Source: Bugula neritina (lineage: Eukaryota; Bryozoa; Gymnolaemata; Cheilostomatida; Bugulidae). From it: a stretch of DNA of 64,000 nucleotides. The stretch lies in assembly GCA_964035545.1 (NCBI GenBank), contig OZ037773.1, positions 6,650,251-6,714,250 on the forward strand. Direction: 5' to 3'. The notes under the pieces were generated by a model. The model did not search any database. It was not told where the DNA came from and saw only the letters and a program-made list of their open reading frames with translations. Position numbers and translations under genes: made by a program. Shown here in pieces: positions 46,680-58,672 of the stretch (positions are counted from its first letter, which is position 1; each line of letters begins with the position of its first letter).

Positions 46680-49600
46680 CAGTAGCGGTAGTAGTAGTAG
46701 TAGTAGTGATAGTACTATTTGTAGTACTATCACTCACGCAGCTAAAGTTGGGTAGAGTTCGACTATCCTGCAAGCCTTTTCCAAAGAGAGGCCAGGAACA
46801 CACATCAACATCCTCTTCCAACACTCGCCCGCTGTCGGTGGTTTGCTCTTTGCACCGGCAGCATTGAAGTCAGAATAGACGATGTGACACATCTCGACAT
46901 CAGCAGAGTCAAACTGGACGTGAGGCAGCGAGTCTTGAGAGAAGACGTGAATAGTCTTAGCCTGGTAGAGTGTGACCAGCTGACGATGTAGGAGGGTGAC
47001 GTATGCGATACAGTCCTTAATATTGTCACACCTCTTTACAAAGAACTCATCTATCACCTGCAGCAGTGAAGTATAGAAACAAACATTAAAATAAAATTCA
47101 TATTGGCTCCATCGAGAAATAGCCTGGCTTTGTCAAAGAATTCTATTTTGATCAATCCTGGGTCACAGGCTAAGATCAGTTGTTACATGTCTCACTTTAC
47201 TAGATTGATGTCACATGTGACGTGTCACTAGATTAATTGTCATGTGATGATCACTGATTTTGTACACTAGTCCTCACATATGTTATTATATATAAAAATT
47301 GTAGATAACTATCAAGATATTAATCTGATGATACCAGCTACACAGTATATATGTATTCTCCATGGTTACCAAGAACTGACATTAAGAGCACTTGACGCCA
47401 CTTGTCATGTTATTATAGCTACTACTACAAAGCCTGTAGTACCTGAGTGTTCATCACAGCCTGGTGGAGAGCATCTTCTTTTATCTTCTCGTTAGCCTGA
47501 GTTTTATAATACTCCACAAGGTAGATGGGCTTACGAAGTTTAGAGTTCTTCATCCTCAGCTATCGTGATGACATGAGATTTGTTAAACAGGATGTTAACA
47601 TTGTGTTATTAAGCTAAACTAGTGGAATAGTTGATGTATTGATTGAAATTATAAGCAATTCCTGGAAAATGTAACTCAAGTTGAATGCTGATTAGCTAGA
47701 CATGCCTTTGATAAAGACCATCTTCAGCTGCACAAGCATAGAGTAAAGTGTAACAAGTATGATATACAAAAAATAGATTTAGGGTTAAATATAGTATAAT
47801 ATAAAGGTACACAGTTTACCTTCTGCTCTTTATATCTGCCATCTGTTATACTACCAGCTAGGTCATCCATACGCTTTCTCTCGATAATGTAGTCTAGTAC
47901 AGCCTCTCTCTGATCTCCTTTCACATAGGATAAATTTAGAAATAAGACTTGCTAACAGAAACTGTAAAATGTCTGCCTGTCATAAGTATGAGTCTGACAT
48001 GAAGAGGATTTGCATGAAAATCAAATGTAAAAACTCATGTCAATCAGAAAGACCATTTCTTGTAATAAAGTATTTGAAAATCTAATAAATTTAATATGAT
48101 GTCATTGAGAAGGCAGGTGATCACAAAATCATTTGCTTTTTCAGTCAGTCGCAAAACAAATTTTTCACTGAAAATATAAATACTTTAAATAAAAATACTA
48201 AAAGACATCTGGTCAAGCTAACAAATACAATACAAAAATAGACATAACCATTTTACGAAAAACTACGTAAAATCTTCAGGTCTTTCGATGAGGACGGGTT
48301 AAGTACTCACCCCCCTTCTCTCTCGCAATCCACACGAAATCTCCAACACTGAGAGGTCGAACGTCAAACATCACTTTGTTGGACACCAGAGCAGGGAGAA
48401 TGTATTGCTTGGCATTGCCGAGACTGCAAAGTAAACAAAGGCAGTAGCGTCAGCGAAGAGTCTACACAATTTTATTGCTACTATTAGTGGGAGTTGTGCT
48501 CCCTTAAGAAGACTTGTGCCACACTAAAGTGGGGCTGCATTGTTCAAAGAAATAATTAGTTTTTACACAGCAAACAATCTTTGTGAGAAGACAACTCTAT
48601 AGTTTAAAAAATAATTTACGATGCAAATTTGTTTACATGATAATCACTTTTCAATTTTTATTTTCTTACTGTAAGCACAGTGCACATTTTATACAAATCA
48701 CTAAATAATTTAATAGAATAATATAGATCTAACCCCATTGAGAAGAATAGTGATTGTAAGTATATACTATTATAATATAATGAAGAGTTGTAAGATAGCA
48801 TCTTGAAATTATCTCCACATGTATTATAACCAGACACAAGGTAATAATGTGTGCCCTTAGCCCCTTACCCATATCCATGTGCCCTTATCATTATTTTGTG
48901 ACTGTTTTTGACATTTTATTGCATCATAAAGTTGGCACTCACCCAAAATGCTCTCGATTGTCAACGATAAGGACAACTTCATACTCAGACGGTTTCAAGG
49001 TGAACAAAGGAGCAGCCTTGTCTCTTGTGTCAGTCACTGATTTATTGTTGGGCCCTGCAAAAGGAGCTCCGACTGAACTCGCGGTACTTAAGCTATTTGA
49101 GGTTTCCGTACTGCTTGTTGCAGCTTGTTGGATGTCACCCTAAAATATAATAACTCTATATTAGAGTATTGCATCTGCACTTTTTACTGCAGAATATCTG
49201 CGATGCAGATATTCTGCAGTGCGGATATTACAAAGTGCAGAGAGTATGCAGAAGAAAAGGTCTTGCAGCAGCCTCAATGCATGAGATATGAAAATTCAAG
49301 CTAATTCACTTAATATCTACAGCCACGTCTGCTAGAATATTGTGGAATACTCTACAACTCAGCATGCAGTAAACAACATAACAATGAACAGAGATGAGGG
49401 TATACTATCAGCTACTAAGACTATAACCTATGTTTTACTGTGAAGACAGGTCACAATGAAAATCAACATTCTACACTGCACACCTCAGTTTATTTGTAAG
49501 AAGTCTTAGTCTAAAATCCTCAATTCTATTCGTAATAAAACTAGACTAAGTACCTGAATACTAGCTAGGCTGGTTGATGTGATTGCCCGCTGCTTACTAA

Positions 49601-52600
49601 AGGTAGCCTTGGTTCTTCTAGGACTAGATTGTGGGGGAGGAATAGCCTGAGAGGGTAACGATGCGGAGGAATCAGATGGCTGAAGTGACGCTCCACCCGC
49701 CACTAAACTTTGCCCTAAGGCCACACCTTCATGGGTCAGCCTGTATCTAATAACAATACAAATATTGTCGACATCTCTTGTTAAACAATTATATGCAGAA
49801 AGTTGTCTTTATGATAACAAGTTCATGGAATATAAAAGCAAATAATATTTGAAATAACTGCTAATTTAAAAATAGCAACATCTATTTTAACCAGAAAAGA
49901 AGTAGCAAGTGATTATTTCCATTATCAAAGATGTGTGGTATGGAACACAATTTGACTTAACAATACTAACGAATGCTACTGCAGTCTATAACTATACCTT
50001 GTAGCAAGTCACTTACTATAACTTTGTATATAAAGAAAGTCTAGATTAATGAGAGTTGTCTCACCTAGCTGGTGAACTGCATTTATCCACAAGTCCTTTT
50101 CTTACTAGGACAGACATGGAGGAAAATGCTGTGTAATATGAGCCAGAATCAGGCTACAAAAAACATACGTAATACAGGTGCATTATCTGTCATACAGCTG
50201 TAATATAATATATAATATTGTAATGCAGTTGTAATATAATATATAATATAGTATTGCAGCTGTAATATCTATAATATAATAATACAGTAACACTAGGACA
50301 GTTTTAGAGCAACTTGAGCCAAGTTGATAAGAACTCTACCAAATATTTGATTATGTATTATACACACCGCTTTCCCTGAAGGGATGCAATTTCAAACACA
50401 GTTTAGTAAAGCAGATTCAATATGCAATAAGACTCAATAGAAGTGAAATAAAAAACTGCTCCCTAGCTGAAAGTTAAAGAGCCACCTAAAACTATGGTAG
50501 TTTGCTCTCTGATATATAATATATATTACACAGATACCACTACATAGAAAACACAGTACTTACCACAGACGAAGCTGAATCACACACGTACAGATACCAC
50601 TACGTAGAAAACATAGAACTTACCACAGACAAAGATTTGTCACAATGAGGCTGAGCTAATCGAATTAAATCTTTCTTAGTCAGATACTCCCCTCGACACT
50701 CCACCTGTACGACAGCAGATCTGGACGTGAAACACTCGCAGTACCAGACTAACACACACGAGTGCACAACCTATCTAGCCTTAGGGACACGTTCACACTT
50801 AGTAAAGACTACGTAAAAACTATGGGCCACAGGCTTACATAATTTAATAAGACATCTTCAGCTTTTACACAGTTTTAGCATAATTGTGGGGGATCACCCG
50901 AACCTTGAAGTAGTAATTATTTCAACAGAAGAAGTACAAAAACTAAGCACTTTTTATTAATTTAATACGTTGAATAACAAATATTTCAACTATTAAATAC
51001 AACTAAGTCTGTATTAGTATACAGAGAGATGTGAGAGAATATTATAATAGTCTACGCTGCACCAAAGTTGAGAGAGAAGAAATAGCCTTGACCCCTGGAC
51101 CTGCACTAACCTGTGTGTATTCATACAGAGTCACCAGGATAGCATGAGCTCCAGATCTCAGGGCGGGGACGTACGGCCTACCACTCGACATTGTCCGTCT
51201 TTTCTACATTAGACACAACGCAACGTGAGGTAAAGCAGGAGATTCCCTCAATGTAAGTTGAAAATGATACAATTCCTGGTCGCTCTAAGAAAACATTTAA
51301 CTGAGAGTCTGGGAAAAATAATTAATTTGTGAGCTTTGGTGAATTATTAATATCGTATTGTCATTTTTAAAACACAAACGGGATTAAATCAAACCACGAC
51401 AAAAACAAACACTTTAATAAAAAATGAAAGAAACAACATAGAAATACCTTTAGGGGGCAGGTGGATTCTTCAGATGAAGTCTGAAGATTATTCTCTGTAG
51501 CAGAAGGTAGGTTTACCTCAGCTGAGTTACTTGGTCTATCAGATTCCTCTTTCTCAACACTACCATTCTTACTGTAAACGTTACATGAAATACCACACAA
51601 AGTGTTACATAGTGTCACATAACACAATGTCACATAGCATGATGTGACATGGGATAACGTTGTCCATACATCTTGTGTCTCACCTGCTGCTAGCAAGTAA
51701 ATGTTCCTCTAGTCTCTTGTCCAACATTCCACATATCTTGTCACCAAAGTGCATGAGTATTTTACAGTCTTTGCCCCTGTCCAGTTTCAAGGGATATTTC
51801 TTGAGGGAGGACAAAGCCTGTGTGTAATCAGATGTAAAATTCGGCATACATAATGTAAAAAGAATACACAATCCATTTTATGCAAACTATTGTTGAAGAA
51901 GAAAAGTTACTGGTTTCTCACTATGCCTGCTTAGTTTACAGGAAATTGTACATCAGTTGAAGAAAGATGTAACTCAATGCAGAAAAATGAGTCACACAGC
52001 ATAGAATCATGAAAAAGTATTAGCATTGTATCCTATGGTAAGATAGAGGCTACCATTAGATGTGTGAATGGAAAAGATTTTACAATGAAAACTATTGACA
52101 TTGACATCTTTGAAACTTCGCTATTTTCAATTTTCGAATAATTGTTATAGTGTTGCATCAATCATGAGACCGTTGGAATAACGGGTATTTCATAATTCAA
52201 GATGGAGACACAATTTTTTCAATTTTCCATTCAATTGCCATTAACAATTATCCGATAGTAGCACCAGATTGACTCCTTCCCATTTGCTGAACAATAATTG
52301 TACTATCTATCTACTTCATACTTACTTAACAACAAATTTTCTAGCATTAATAACCTATATAACTAATAAAACACTTATTGGACTATCTATTTACTTCATA
52401 CTAACTTAACGAATTTTCTAGCATTAATAACCTACATAACTAATTAAACACTTATTCTCAAGTAAAACATCTGACATTTAGAATACCACACTAAAGTACC
52501 ATTTAGTAGAATATTTACAAAATAAGTTTACCAAACCATAAGATCTGGCAGACTTCCAGCCTTTGTCTTCTGCATCATTGGCCCACTCACTTAGCCATTC

Positions 52601-52660
52601 GCAAAACAAGGGATTTGGGTTTTTGTCATTAGTCTTCTTTCTCTTGCCCCTAGTTGCCAT
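45850..52660 (-). CDS. MUS81: Crossover junction endonuclease MUS81, 610 aa
   Basis: Structure-selective endonuclease that, with an EME partner, cleaves stalled forks and recombination intermediates in the nucleus. Exons: 52532-52660 (ATG at 52660), 51684-51817, 51448-51571, 51111-51203, 50624-50704, 50065-50153, 49554-49746, 48943-49139, 48311-48423, 47820-47917, 47443-47559, 46738-47057, 46341-46424, and a likely last exon 45850-45910. They total 1,833 nt in frame. The N-terminal helix-hairpin-helix region reads [17 protein letters not shown] and [12 protein letters not shown]. The winged-helix region reads [19 protein letters not shown]. The ERCC4 nuclease core has [19 protein letters not shown] and [17 protein letters not shown] with the catalytic ERK-x3-[13 protein letters not shown] and the C-terminal HhH2 ([20 protein letters not shown]) follow. 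Human MUS81 is 551 residues; the excess lies in Ser-rich linkers. Only the last exon is uncertain: its acceptor is weak, but it gives [14 protein letters not shown] where GRQ is expected. Confidence 0.95.
46433..46705. repeat. (TAG)n triplet microsatellite filling a MUS81 intron
   Basis: Nearly pure AGT/TAG triplets with a few interruptions. With the hairpin at 46,706-46,733 it makes up almost all of the 313-bp MUS81 intron 46425-46737. Confidence 0.95.
46706..46733. repeat. Perfect 12-bp hairpin at a MUS81 donor site
   Basis: Arms gtgatagtacta and tagtactatcac flank a tttg loop. On the minus strand the structure starts at intron base 5 of the donor GTGAGT of exon 46738-47057. Confidence 0.9.
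49175..49240. repeat. Nested inverted repeat in a MUS81 intron
   Basis: Perfect 16-bp arms 49186-49201 and 49205-49220 around a 3-nt loop. An outer pair, ctgcacttt (49175) and aaagtgcag (49232), surrounds them. Confidence 0.9.
50531..50633. repeat. 60-bp tandem duplication that includes a splice donor
   Basis: cagataccactac recurs at 50,531 and 50,591, and both copies run on into acttaccacagac. The second copy includes the end and donor of MUS81 exon 50624-50704. The first copy is a decoy donor 60 nt into the intron. Confidence 0.85.
52290..52460. repeat. Tandem duplication of about 87 bp
   Basis: Two near copies of tactatctatctacttcata through attttctagcattaataacc and aaacacttatt, in the first MUS81 intron. 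Confidence 0.8.
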
Positions 52661-54109
52661 ATTAGTAATGACTGAAAATGCTGAAAAAACAACACTCATA
52701 TAGTTTTAAGTAATTAGTCCTGACTGAATGAGACTTGGACTTACTGACTACTAGTATTACTACTTATAGTATTACTTACAGTTATGAGTCTTACTTTCTA
52801 CTTCAAGTTGAACTAATAGTGACTAATAGATTACTAATACAAATAATAATAGTAATACTAATAATGATAATCCTCAGTTTATAATAATTCAAATTGTAAT
52901 ACTTATACTTATAGTGATAACTTATACTCATTAAATTTAATGTTAATAGACTATTAGCTAATACGGTTATAATACTAAAAGTAATTATAATAATAAAAAT
53001 AGAAGTAACACTAAGCCTAATACTAATAGTTTTATTATATTATTATTATATTTACCTATACCTACTTATAGACTATAGTTTAAGTTATACTTATCTTATA
53101 GTTATACTTATAGGTGTCTTCAGATTCGGACTTAGTCTTAGAAAGTAACTTCGATGCAATAACATTATCATTTAAATTATTAATTATTTCAAAAAGTAAC
53201 AGTTGAACTAAAAACTAAATTTAAAAGTAAAAGTAAAACTAAAAGTATAAGTAAAACTAAAAGTATAAGTAAATCAGAATGAGAATTTTACTCTAAACTC
53301 TAAAGTCTTTACTTTAGACTTTAGAGTTTAGCATAAACTGTTCGGCTTAATCTTAGTATTTAAATTACCAATACATTACACATAAATTATGTTATTAAAG
53401 ATATTAGATATTATAACTCTCTATAATCGCTGCTGACAATAAAAACAGGAAAATATTTTTATTGTGGACAATGATCACAACTACAATGACCATCATTACT
53501 AATTTGAAATTTATGACGAAGAAATCAAAACAAAAGTAATCGCTGGGTGAAAATTCTGACGCCTTCTACTTTAGTTTTATAACATACCAATAATATTGAA
53601 AAATAATAAAACTTTACAGTCGTAAATTAGGTCTATAAACACCTTGACCTTAATTTTTACTCGCTCAGACAGTTCACATGTAGAGCGGGCGAGCGCACTA
53701 AATAAAACACAAAGAAACGACTCCAACAAAAGTAACCTCCATGTAAAACCATGGCTATTTCACCTGATTTGTTTATTATTTGCCATGGAGTCCATAACTC
53801 AGTGATTACATTCCCTTGTGGCGAGAGCAGCTAGTTAGAAGTTGTTCACTTTGATGTAGGTAAAAGTGAATGAGGCTTTATTACTAAAATATTATTTTGT
53901 GTATTATGCATATAAAATAGCTAATAATTTGATATGTAAAGCTCCCCAATCAGTAATAAATAATTTTTACTTACTTGTTTATGTTAGACCTAATTTATTG
54001 ACCACATCAACATAGATGACCCATGATAACATTGTATTTATTTGTTGTTTTTTAATAGTATAAAAAAAGTAAAGTCTTAAGCTTGAGTTTTGATCAAACT
54101 TAGACAATA
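52661..54109. promoter_or_regulatory. Divergent intergenic region, MUS81 / PH-domain gene
   Basis: The two start codons face away from each other 1.45 kb apart. The region contains a degenerate TAGT-type tract (52,740-53,280), a perfect 15-bp hairpin (53,293-53,331) and a local CpG-containing patch near 53,680 (agagcgggcgagcgcac), the most likely promoter core. No TATA box is convincing. Confidence 0.45.
53293..53331. repeat. Perfect 15-bp hairpin
   Basis: Arms ctaaactctaaagtc and gactttagagtttag flank the loop tttacttta. Confidence 0.9.
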
Positions 54110-57100
54110 ATGTCTTGTGGCGGTGGTGGCTCAGTTGAAGTAGCAAGTAAGTGCCTAATACTTATGTCAACTTGATTGTAACTCATACTTATAACTAATC
54201 CTTAACAGAAAAATATTATTGCCAGTTTTGCAAAAAGAAGTCTGAGAAAAAGACAATAAATATTTCAAGCACTTTAAAATAAGCCAAGACTGTTGAAGAT
54301 CATCATGTAAACATGCAGTTTACCGAAAACGTTCAGTTCGTCTGTTGAGAGTTTCAGCATGAGCTGGTGTGATGTTGACTAAATTTTACTTTTCAAGTTA
54401 AAGCAGTATTTTAAAATATTCGCTAATAACTTTATGTGGCTGAAGTTTATATATTTAGAAGTTTATGTTTGAGATTTTATAAAATCAGTTCACAATATGA
54501 AGCTAGAAAGAATTGACTTTATAAATAACCGAGATCAATAATAGTAATGATAATAAAAATATGTTTAAGTTTTTTAAGCAAGGCTTAAAGCATTGAGATG
54601 ATTTTTACTGCAAAAACTGAAGAAAGAGAATTTTTGCTATCTGCGAAAAAAACTTGTTGTGTTCTTAGAAATCATCTCATGTTTCATCAACACATATGGA
54701 TGACACAATTGCGCTTTAAGCCACCGGTTCAAATCCTGATTATAATTTCTTTTGTGTTTTTACGAACACCTTCACACAATTTTGTCAGTATAGTGAGATA
54801 CCTTGTCTCTCTGATTATTTACAAATCCTTTTCAGCAGAAGAATAAATAAATTGTAGCAAACACTAGTTATATAATTCGATCATTAATAGTTTAGGTCTG
54901 AGTTTAAATGACTTTAAATATTATTATTAAATGTCTATAGACAAACTTCAACCGGAATATTCAATTTATGTTTTGCAGTGTCTGTTTATCCTTTTCCAGT
55001 TATTATATGCATATTATTTTGATAACTTTAGATAGATCTGGACTCAAATATGACTGCACTCTTCGAATGTGGTCCAGTAAGTAAGATTTTTTATAATATT
55101 TAGTTAATGAAACTGGAAGCATTAAACATTTTATTTTTGATATTACTGTATATTGCCAACAACACAAACTTGAGACAACCTCAGTGAGTTATTTTCTCTA
55201 TATATTGTTGCAGAAGGTTTCTTTGGCTGGAAATGGAAAAACGTTTATTTAAAAGTGTTTCGTGACTCCGAGGTTGCCTGGTTCAATGACAAAAAGGACC
55301 ACCAGGCTTTGGGCAAAGTAACTCTCAAGGTACTGGCGGTCATAATGTAAAAAAGGCATATTTATACAATTATAAAACTGTAATGCACACGGATGCATAA
55401 ATATCGGTGTATTAAGTCTTTATCATAATAATTTTATTATTCATTATTTATATGACAGTTTTTATGCCTGTGTCTTAAGTCTTTACGGTATCTTTATGTC
55501 AGCTATGTGTATATTTCTATGCATTTCTTTTTTAACTCAAAGATTCCTTTTTATGATTTTTAGGCTGTTCACAGGAAATTTAATACATCTAGTATAGAGA
55601 AAGTAATTATGACTTGTATATATGTAGAATGATTTTTATAAATACTATTAAATTTTAAAAGTTTTTGAAAAATACTAGATAACATAGTTATAGCTAACAA
55701 ACTGACAATTTAAACACCTGTAAAGTTTTGGTCTTGCCAAGTCAAATAATTTTCAAATTAAATAATCAACAGTGAGTGTAATGCCGAATGAAATACGAGT
55801 GTGTTTGTAGAAAGTAGCCCAGTTTCTTGCTGTTGGACCTTACACTAGCCGAATGAAGAACAAACCAGAGCTTCCATCTGGAGCTAAGCAAGATTATGTG
55901 ATTGCTTTCCCTCAACACCCTAGTCGAAATTCCACTCTTCACTGGATAGTGGTCAACTCAGATAAGGAGATCGGGTAATAACTTGTTCTAGATTATTCTT
56001 CAGTAGAAAACTTTTGAGTACACATGACCCTTATCTAATATTTAATACTCTTATAATATTAATGCAAAAAATAACATTATAGCTGTTTATTTTTAATACG
56101 GCAATTGTCTTTGTTCAATATAAAGTGATTTTTTATTATATGCTGATGCATAACTTTTCTATCAGTGAATGACTACTTTGGTATAATTCTATTTTTCAGG
56201 CAACTGATGAATGCCTTCTGCGCTGTGGTGAGTAGCTAATCAAGAAATGTTATCATGTAATTGCTTGCTCGTGTGACTGGGCCCTGGAGTTGCCTTTCCT
56301 ATTGTGGGTGATTTTTAGGCATACACGCAGATCCTAGATTAGAAACTTTTCTGTAATTATAAGAAATACTTTTACTAAACATGACTGCTACAGTCATAAA
56401 TCTTCTAGTTAGTTACCATGTATCATGAATAAAATTTACTAAAAGGCTATCACAGATTGTGTTGAATGAGATATAAGGTTTTGTGAATACCTGATATACT
56501 ATCTAGATGCTGCTCTGAAAGATTTTGTAGTTGTCCTTACTTGTGCATTTGATTACTTTAAATTACAGTTATTTTGTTTCAGTTGCCTCCTCCTCTCAAA
56601 CAGAAGCCACCCCCTCCAAGTCAAGCACCACCCCCTTATGGCTCCACAGTCCCCCCACAGCCGCAGGGACACTCCATGAATCAAATAGGTGCCTTATAAA
56701 TAGCTAAAGAATACTGATAGATGAAAAAGCAGTAGAAAGATAATAAAATTTGTTTAAATAAAACTAGAAACTCGAATACTCAATAAAATTTGGTTGCATA
56801 AAGGTTATTTCAAGTTTATATTCATGAGCAACTTTTAACTAAATCTATCAACAGTTAACAATCGTCATTGGCAACCTTAAACATGTGGATTACACTCTGA
56901 GAATGCCACAAAAAGTGTATTTGGAGTTGTATATTTTAATATTTTAACACATGTATCATAATTTTGTTTGCAATAAGAATGTGAGCTCAATTTGATAGTT
57001 TTCAATATTATGTAACCATGTCCTTTGGTAGCAGCTTTGCTTTTAGCACTGGTTGTAAGAGCTTACCAAGGCTCTAGGGAGTTTTTGTATTTTAGGTGGA

Positions 57101-58672
57101 CCACCACCTCAGTATGGAGCACATCCACAGCAACAAAGAGCTTATCCGCAGCAACAAAGAGGTTATCCACAGCAACAAAGAGCTTATCCACAGCAACAAG
57201 GGGCTTATCCACAGCAACAAGGGGCTTATCCACAGCAACAAAGAGCTTATCCACCCCAACAAGGGGCCTACCCCCCACACCAACGACGTAGAAGTAACAG
57301 CTCTGATGATGGTTTTGCAACAGGTTAATTGCATTTTTGATATTTTTCTATTGCCTCCACCTATGAAACTGGTCGAATACCATAATTACCAAAAGTAATT
57401 TAAAAATACTTCAAATTAAGTTTTTAGGGCTGCATTTTCAATTTAATCTAATGAATGAATTGCAAAAATGAAATTTTGTACCTCTATATGATTTTTAGAA
57501 TTAACTTAGTTAGATTTTATGCATTTCTGTTTAGGTCTGATCTTGGGGTCGATGATGCGACCCTGCTGGGGTTGGGGTTACGCTCCTGGTTGGGGCTATG
57601 GAGGCTGGGGTCACTATAGTCACTTTGACACACACATGCACAATAGTGTCGAAGTAAACAACACGTACATCACAAACGAGACTAACAACATTACTAACAA
57701 CTACAATGACGAGCAGAATGATGGGGGACAAGATGGTGAAGACCCACCAGGTTAGTTTTTTTGTCTCTAGCGGTTTTTCAATCAAATCAGAGTATTTTAT
57801 GTTATGCAATTAACTTGACATTACCATGTGTTTAAAATAATAATATAATGTTTTATATAAAAACTTTTCGACATAATAATATTGAGAAGGTGTTTAGATT
57901 TAATTACCCACTGCTGACAGTTTGCAAATTGGTGATGTACTCAATTTGGTACACTTTTATGTTTTAAAATTATACTGATACATAAAAACTTATCTTCAAG
58001 GCCGCTAGAATATAATGTCCCTCATAACTATTACTAACATAGTTAATTTGCCTATTAAGGACAAACTCTCTCCAAAAATATGCACAGACAATCCTGAATG
58101 CTAATGTTCTCTTATTGCCTGTATTCAGGGGAAAGCGTGTTGCAAGCTGTTGTTGCTATGAAAAGAAACCTATCGATGATCAAATTGATTGTGACTTTGT
58201 AGATAACTATGGTGAAGATAATATTGAAGGAGATAATGGTGTGGAAGATAACTATGGTGATGGTGAAGGAGATGGTGAGGGTACAGGGTATGGTGATGGT
58301 GAAGGAGATGGTGGAGCAGATTACGGAGGTTTTGGACAAGGTCAAGGGTATAATGAAGATTACAACCAAGAAGGATATGATCAGGGGGGATATGACCAAG
58401 GTGGATATGATCAAGGTGGATATGACCAAGGAGGATATGACCAAGGAGGATATGATCAAGGAGGATATGATCAAGGGGGATATGATCAAGGTGGATATGA
58501 TCAAGGTGGTTATGATCAAGGTGGTTATGATCAAGGTGGATATGATCAAGGGGGATATGACCAGGGTGGATATGACCAGGGTGGTTATGATGACGGTGGT
58601 TACGATGACGGTGGTTATGATGATTATGGCGGTGATGATTATGGCGGTGATGATTTCGGAGGGGATGATTAA
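54110..58672 (+). CDS. PH-domain protein with PPPY, AYPQQQ and GYDQG repeats
   Basis: Exons 54110-54146, 55032-55076, 55214-55329, 55811-55974, 56200-56227, 56583-56688, 57096-57323 and 57535-57750 join in frame (313 codons). A last exon starts at 58129. Residues ~14-130 form a PH domain: GLKYDCTLRMWSKGFFG, WKNVYLKVFRDSEVAWF, LHWIVVNSDKEI and the C-terminal helix QLMNAFCAVL. Next comes a Pro-rich part with the WW-type ligand APPPYG, eight AYPQQQ-like heptads (21-bp DNA unit), a Trp/Gly-rich segment and an Asn/Thr-rich segment. The last exon's best frame encodes SCCCYEKKP, an acidic stretch and 14 GYDQG pentads, ending GGDDFGGDD with stop at 58672. That frame needs phase 2, but exon 57535-57750 ends in phase 1. 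Read literally, the join stops about 24 residues later, so a missed small exon or a second isoform is likely. The PH domain suggests phosphoinositide or membrane binding; the tails are prion-like. I do not recognise the orthologue. Confidence 0.8.
57117..57290 (+). repeat. 21-bp coding repeat (AYPQQQR/G)
   Basis: About eight copies of gcttatccacagcaacaa plus agg/ggg, all in frame within exon 57096-57323. The last units drift to AYPPQQ and AYPPHQ. Confidence 0.9.
58373..58627 (+). repeat. 15-bp coding repeat (GYDQG), 14 copies plus variants
   Basis: ggatatgaccaaggt repeats from 58,373 to 58,582 with synonymous differences, followed by GYDDG and GYDDY variants. Third-position changes that keep the peptide argue that this frame is translated. 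Confidence 0.9.

Noticed and set aside
46417-46824. Poly-Thr and poly-Leu minus-strand frames
   Set aside because: They come from the triplet intron of MUS81 and overlap its real exon only at the edge.
48301-48423. Apparent frameshift at a C-run by the MUS81 donor
   Set aside because: On recount the exon ends in phase 1 and joins 47917 correctly. There is no frameshift.
54208-54285. Candidate exon YYCQFCKKKSEKK after the first PH-gene exon
   Set aside because: It stops within 25 codons and cannot join the PH domain. The 54146 to 55032 join keeps the frame.
57063-57334. Minus-strand Leu/Val-rich frames and the plus-strand HSNKELIHSNKG frame
   Set aside because: Shadows of the in-frame AYPQQQ repeat, whose frame agrees with both neighbouring splice sites.
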